Source of the DNA: Cristatella mucedo
Lineage: Eukaryota > Bryozoa > Phylactolaemata > Cristatellidae
DNA length: 64,000 nucleotides
NCBI GenBank assembly: GCA_009760855.2
Contig: WPIO01000005.1
Location: 5,254,001 to 5,318,000 of the forward strand
Direction: 5' to 3'
The translations under genes were made by a program, and so were the position numbers. Of the stretch, positions 62,101 to 64,000 are shown one piece after another. Position 1 is the stretch's first letter. Each line of letters starts with the position of its first letter. Below the pieces are notes generated by a model. It saw only the letters and a program-made list of their open reading frames with translations. It did not search any database and was not told the origin of the DNA.

Positions 62101-64000
62101 AAACCTTTTAAGCTCCTTAAGAATTGTGGTTTTAGCCAGAAGAGACTATTGGCAAAGAACCCTTAATCAGCTCATGTCAGAACCATTAGGCTACATACAA
62201 GCCAGAATCATAAAACAATCAATTGAGCATTATTAATTTTGCCTGGGAAAAGCCAAATTTCAAGCTATCTGAAATGAAGTTATGGCAGCGTCCAATTGAT
62301 ACCACTCCATCAATAAGGAAGAGTACGGTTTCATAAAGGGTGAAGAAAATAGTGATAACTGAGTGCCCTGAAAATGCTCCACGGTTGGACACATGCCATG
62401 CCATCGCTTGGCCAGAAAACACCACTCTAAAAGATGGAGCCGTAAAGGAATGCTGGGCTTTGGCAAAAGCTCATGCTCAAAGTCTGCAGGCATCGTCTTA
62501 AAGTGAGTTACCGGTGACACTTTTAGAAGGTGATGAGATTGGTCTCCAATCTAGGGTCACAAAGAGATTCTATTAGTGGCAAAGACGGTAAGCCGTATAT
62601 AATGGACCACGGCTCCTACCTACTGAAATGCTGAAGATGGGAGTACAGTTATATTAAAAGATAGAAGCAAATCCAAACCCTACAAACAGCAAAAGAATGC
62701 TTTACTTGAGTAGACGACCAAACAGAGCTAACTCACCCTAATTCCTGAAGCCAACGGTCAATTTGGGAGGGGGATAGAAGGCTGTCATGGCATGAGGTGC
62801 TTCAGCAGAAATGGCTTCACGAGTTCTTCACCGCATGTCGGGTCACATGACCCGCGAGTTCCAGTCTGACCTACTCCAGAACGTTGGACTCCCAAGTGAG
62901 AAGACAATTTATAGTTTGGGTTACATTTTTAATATGACAGGGAATTAAAGTACATTCCACTGCAAAAGTTAGGTTTTTAACAATTTCTTCTAATTAAGAC
63001 TTTAATCTAATCAAGCATTTGTGGGATGAAGTCGGGCAATGGCAAGGCAGCTGATGCGTGGCAGCTGACCATCAGTATCCAGTCGGGTTATGCACTTTTC
63101 AAACATTGCAATGAGCCTGGAGTAACTAAATGACGAATCTTTGCAGGATTTTGATAAGCTCCATGCCTGAGTAAGTCTGGCGGGTCAATACAAATAAAGA
63201 AATTGCAGCATCGTATAAGTTGAATAAACTAAGTATGACACATGATAACTGTGGGAATATGTTGATGATTTTCTAACTTTAATTAGCATGCATACTTTTA
63301 GTTGCAGCAACATACAATATGTACAATAAATGCAGGTCAATATACAGCCGCTCTGACGGCTGCGTAATCTACATAGTGTCCAACAGTACGTTACGGACTT
63401 CAGTGCTAAATAAAGTGTCCATAGAGCCGAAAGGCCTTCACTTCATAGATATCTCATGTGCTCCGGAATTTGTCTTGGACACCCGTTAGAATGGGCTACA
63501 CTAGCTAACTTATGCATAAACTCGTCAGAAAATTAGTCAAATCGACATCGCAAACAGTCTCTTTGCAGAGTCAACATTGACTGCATCAATGAGTAACAAG
63601 TACTACTTTGTATTGCACTACAACCCCATAGAGTTATAATAGCAAGCATAAAAGGAAGTCAGTAGCCCATACGAACAGCAAATGTACACTAGCCGGCACA
63701 CAAGCAGCCTAGCACGAGGACATTTCAGCTGTCCTGACACATATGCTAATGCCTTGGACAAAATGAGTGGCAGAGAAATATAGTGGTATGAAACTGCTAC
63801 GATCACAAGGGCTTCAGAAAGAGATAACTATAGTCAAGAACATTCCACTGCTAAAAATCAAGTACGCAGAAGCAATCATTGAAAGATGAAATCAACCACA
63901 GCATGCTATGTTTAAAAATGCTTACACAAGTACAACTATACTCACTGAGATCTTGGCGGATCGTGAATACTATAGTTCCTCAGCGGAAGTTCAATTCGAC
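46044..64000 (-). CDS. RAB11FIP: Class I Rab11 family-interacting protein, 9 exons, 5' end outside the window
   Basis: Exons 64000-63946, 60745-60576, 60352-60240, 57978-57772, 56476-56440, 52668-52437, 50467-50340, 49469-47344 and 46214-46044 join in phase at all junctions to give about 1,079 residues plus stop. Order: the end of a C2 domain (IELPL...[10 protein letters not shown], then [12 protein letters not shown]), a basic stretch ([16 protein letters not shown]), a long Ser/Ala/Pro/Asp-rich region with five NPF motifs, and the C-terminal Rab-binding domain YRGLSKE...[22 protein letters not shown]. Known for the family: the C2 domain binds phosphoinositides, NPF motifs bind EH domains (EHD/Reps proteins) and the coiled-coil YID motif binds GTP-Rab11, so the protein acts on recycling endosomes. 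C2 plus RBD places it in class I (FIP1/2/5); the NPF motifs favour a FIP2-like ancestor. The N-terminal part of C2 and the start codon lie beyond 64,000. Confidence 0.92.
46520..46662 (+). mobile_element. SINE S1 copy, nearly complete
   Basis: tRNA-like head: A box around tggtccagcggttaagg, B box ggtcgtgggctcgagcc. The tail (gcgcatgaatagagatgaag, ttctcttggagcgctataca) matches the LINE A terminal hairpin. A LINE A 3' end follows directly. Confidence 0.8.
46663..46858 (+). mobile_element. LINE family A 3' tip joined to a SINE
   Basis: LINE A 3' untranslated sequence (accactaaccacatttgcat) to hairpin and an (ATT)n tail. It directly follows the S1 SINE at 46,520. Confidence 0.75.
47344..49469 (-). 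CDS. RAB11FIP: RAB11FIP large exon with five NPF motifs
   Basis: 2,126 nt, phase 1 to 0. Acceptor tgtttgtag, donor GTATTT. It encodes 708 residues, rich in Ser, Ala, Pro and Asp. It begins [22 protein letters not shown] motifs, in order: [34 protein letters not shown]. It ends QEYRGLSKE, the start of the Rab-binding domain. The exon is visibly more GC-rich than its surroundings. An ATG at 49,518 in the same frame precedes the acceptor and is intronic. The long plus-strand open frame over 48,833-49,522 is a shadow. Confidence 0.92.
50340..50467 (-). CDS. RAB11FIP: RAB11FIP exon with GC donor
   Basis: 128 nt, phase 2 to 1. Acceptor ttgcttgcag. Donor GCAAGT (GC-AG intron). It encodes 42 residues, [18 protein letters not shown] and [13 protein letters not shown]. 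The splice phases on both sides match exactly only with this donor. Confidence 0.8.
51755..52040 (-). mobile_element. Two decayed LINE family A 3' tips
   Basis: Antisense AAT tails at 51,758 and about 51,943, each followed by a remnant of the hairpin and ttgctgcagaag-like or gctgtaaaggaac sequence. Confidence 0.5.
52437..52668 (-). CDS. RAB11FIP: RAB11FIP exon: central linker
   Basis: 232 nt, phase 1 to 2. Acceptor ttctgtag, donor GTGTGT. It encodes 76 residues: [28 protein letters not shown], then a charged stretch [15 protein letters not shown]. No known domain. Composition resembles the rest of the disordered middle of the protein. Confidence 0.83.
53886..54249 (+). repeat. Perfect 182-bp tandem duplication
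   Basis: Bases 53,886-54,067 and 54,068-54,249 are identical by eye, both starting gtaactcactccttgctgat. It lies within a decayed LINE A copy. Confidence 0.93.
54897..55044 (+). mobile_element. SINE S1 copy, complete, nested in LINE A
   Basis: tRNA-like head gccgagctggtatggtctag with A box, B box ggtcgtgggctcgagcccc, tail gcgcctgaatagagattaag plus ttctcttggggcgctatata, ending in (ATTT)n. It sits between TGCCTAG and AAAGAGACC of the LINE A 3' end. Not a functional tRNA gene: the acceptor ends do not pair, and the same unit with tail recurs at 46.5 and 9.6 kb. Confidence 0.85.
56440..56476 (-). CDS. RAB11FIP: RAB11FIP 37-nt microexon
   Basis: Bounded by acceptor ttcgcacag and donor GTAAGA. 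In phase 0 it reads [12 protein letters not shown] plus C. The C joins TG of the next exon to make Leu. Without it, the exon at 57,772 (ends phase 0) and the exon at 52,668 (starts phase 1) do not match, so an exon of 3n+1 length is required here and this is the candidate found. Confidence 0.62.
56620..57345 (-). mobile_element. LINE family A 3' half
   Basis: Antisense: (AAT)n tail at the left, hairpin, 3' untranslated region and C-terminal coding remnants up to the [19 protein letters not shown] region. A CA/GT-rich tract of about 80 nt (57,345-57,420) follows its 5' edge. Confidence 0.8.
57772..57978 (-). CDS. RAB11FIP: RAB11FIP exon: Ser/Pro/His-rich linker
   Basis: 207 nt (69 codons), phase 0 to 0. 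Acceptor ttattttag, donor GTATGT. It is low complexity: [36 protein letters not shown]. There is no folded domain. The RSPSPS stretch could be phosphorylated. Confidence 0.85.
58235..58565 (+). mobile_element. LINE family A 3' end, old
   Basis: Decayed coding end (ctgacgtcagggcattccct), 3' untranslated sequence, hairpin remnant (gtgccaagaaagaaattaag, ttcactaagagtgtta) and an ATT-rich tail. Confidence 0.65.
58565..58690 (-). mobile_element. tRNA-like SINE fragment
   Basis: The minus strand reads ctcgatagcttgattagtta then gagcactggactggtaacc, an A-box and anticodon-arm-like sequence. It lacks a recognisable complete cloverleaf. Confidence 0.35.
59046..59100. repeat. (CA)n microsatellite
   Basis: About 50 nt of CA preceded by a degenerate ACGCAC region, in a RAB11FIP intron. 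Confidence 0.95.
59268..59365 (-). mobile_element. LINE family A 3' tip
   Basis: AAT repeats, then cgccctcagataactgaatc and tctttctaggcacttaacag. A short antisense terminus. Confidence 0.65.
60240..60352 (-). CDS. RAB11FIP: RAB11FIP exon: basic/acidic segment after C2
   Basis: 113 nt, phase 1 to 0. Acceptor cgtttcag, donor GTAAGA. It encodes [18 protein letters not shown] and [17 protein letters not shown]. The lysine-rich run followed by an acidic run is like the linker after C2 in FIP proteins. Confidence 0.87.
60576..60745 (-). CDS. RAB11FIP: RAB11FIP exon: C2 domain C-terminus
   Basis: 170 nt, phase 2 to 1. Acceptor tttttattag, donor GTGTGT. It encodes 56 residues: [28 protein letters not shown], and a basic tail [13 protein letters not shown]. 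The W-Y-x-L...RGE-(I/L)-EV pattern is the last part of the class I FIP C2 domain. Confidence 0.92.
60746..63945 (-). other. RAB11FIP intron within the C2 domain
   Basis: 3.2 kb intron. It holds tRNA-like fragments (61,315-61,735). The rest is unassigned AT-rich sequence, and its phase (2) matches on both sides. Confidence 0.7.
61315..61735 (-). mobile_element. Two tRNA-like SINE fragments (unassigned family)
   Basis: On the minus strand, two B-box-like stretches, gcaggttcaagtctcgagc (about 61,335-61,355) and taggttcaattctgacgg (about 61,628-61,646), lie in a RAB11FIP intron. A short direct repeat (gtacaaaagcagctgagttg, twice in 61,410-61,450) lies between. Family unknown. Confidence 0.35.
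63946..64000 (-). CDS. RAB11FIP: RAB11FIP exon 1 of window (partial): C2 domain
   Basis: Cut by the right edge of the window. It reads [17 protein letters not shown], then CA before the donor GTGAGT. The split codon CA|G joins WYALQPKPG in the next exon, giving the segment of a FIP C2 domain that precedes the W-Y-x-L strand. Confidence 0.8.

Overview
This is a window of animal nuclear DNA. The coding sequence is split into short exons with GT-AG and a few GC-AG introns. The rest is rich in 5'-truncated LINEs, tRNA-derived SINEs and microsatellites. The two genes present, a protocadherin-15-type cadherin and a class I Rab11-FIP, are animal families. The cadherin is divergent from vertebrate forms, so an early-branching or otherwise distant invertebrate (a sponge, for example) is plausible, but nothing here fixes the phylum.

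Gene 1 (minus strand, about 26.5 kb down to below 1.4 kb, running off the left edge). Sixteen exons can be joined with matching splice phase at every junction. They give one open frame of 2,708 nt (about 903 residues) made of cadherin (EC) repeats. The order and details of the repeats follow protocadherin-15 (PCDH15; fly Cad99C), a tip-link and microvillus cadherin: the EC2 opening VNELTP, the DGDNLGP linker, the cysteine pair of EC3, and the EC9-EC10-type junction. The copy seems to lack two repeats between the EC6-like and EC10-like units. The 5' end (signal peptide, start of EC1) was not found with confidence. The 3' part (rest of EC11, membrane-proximal domain, transmembrane helix, tail) lies outside the window.

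Gene 2 (minus strand, from beyond 64,000 down to 46,044). Nine exons, including a 37-nt microexon, also join in phase. They encode the end of a C2 domain, a long low-complexity region with five NPF motifs, and a C-terminal Rab11-binding domain ending at a stop codon. This is a class I Rab11 family-interacting protein (RAB11FIP1/2/5, fly Rip11), a recycling-endosome adaptor.

The 27-46 kb interval between the genes has no exon I can support. It holds LINE and SINE pieces, long CT and GT tracts, a degenerate tandem array at 40.0-41.4 kb and two small duplications.

Mobile elements: LINE family A (CR1/L2-like reverse transcriptase, (ATT)n tail) is the commonest. LINE family B has a related reverse transcriptase and a TACAT-type tail. 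SINE family S1 has a tRNA-like head and shares the hairpin-forming 3' tail of LINE A. SINE family S2 has a tRNA-like head and a different tail. Several insertions are nested. All coordinates come from reading the sequence; no alignment or database search was run.
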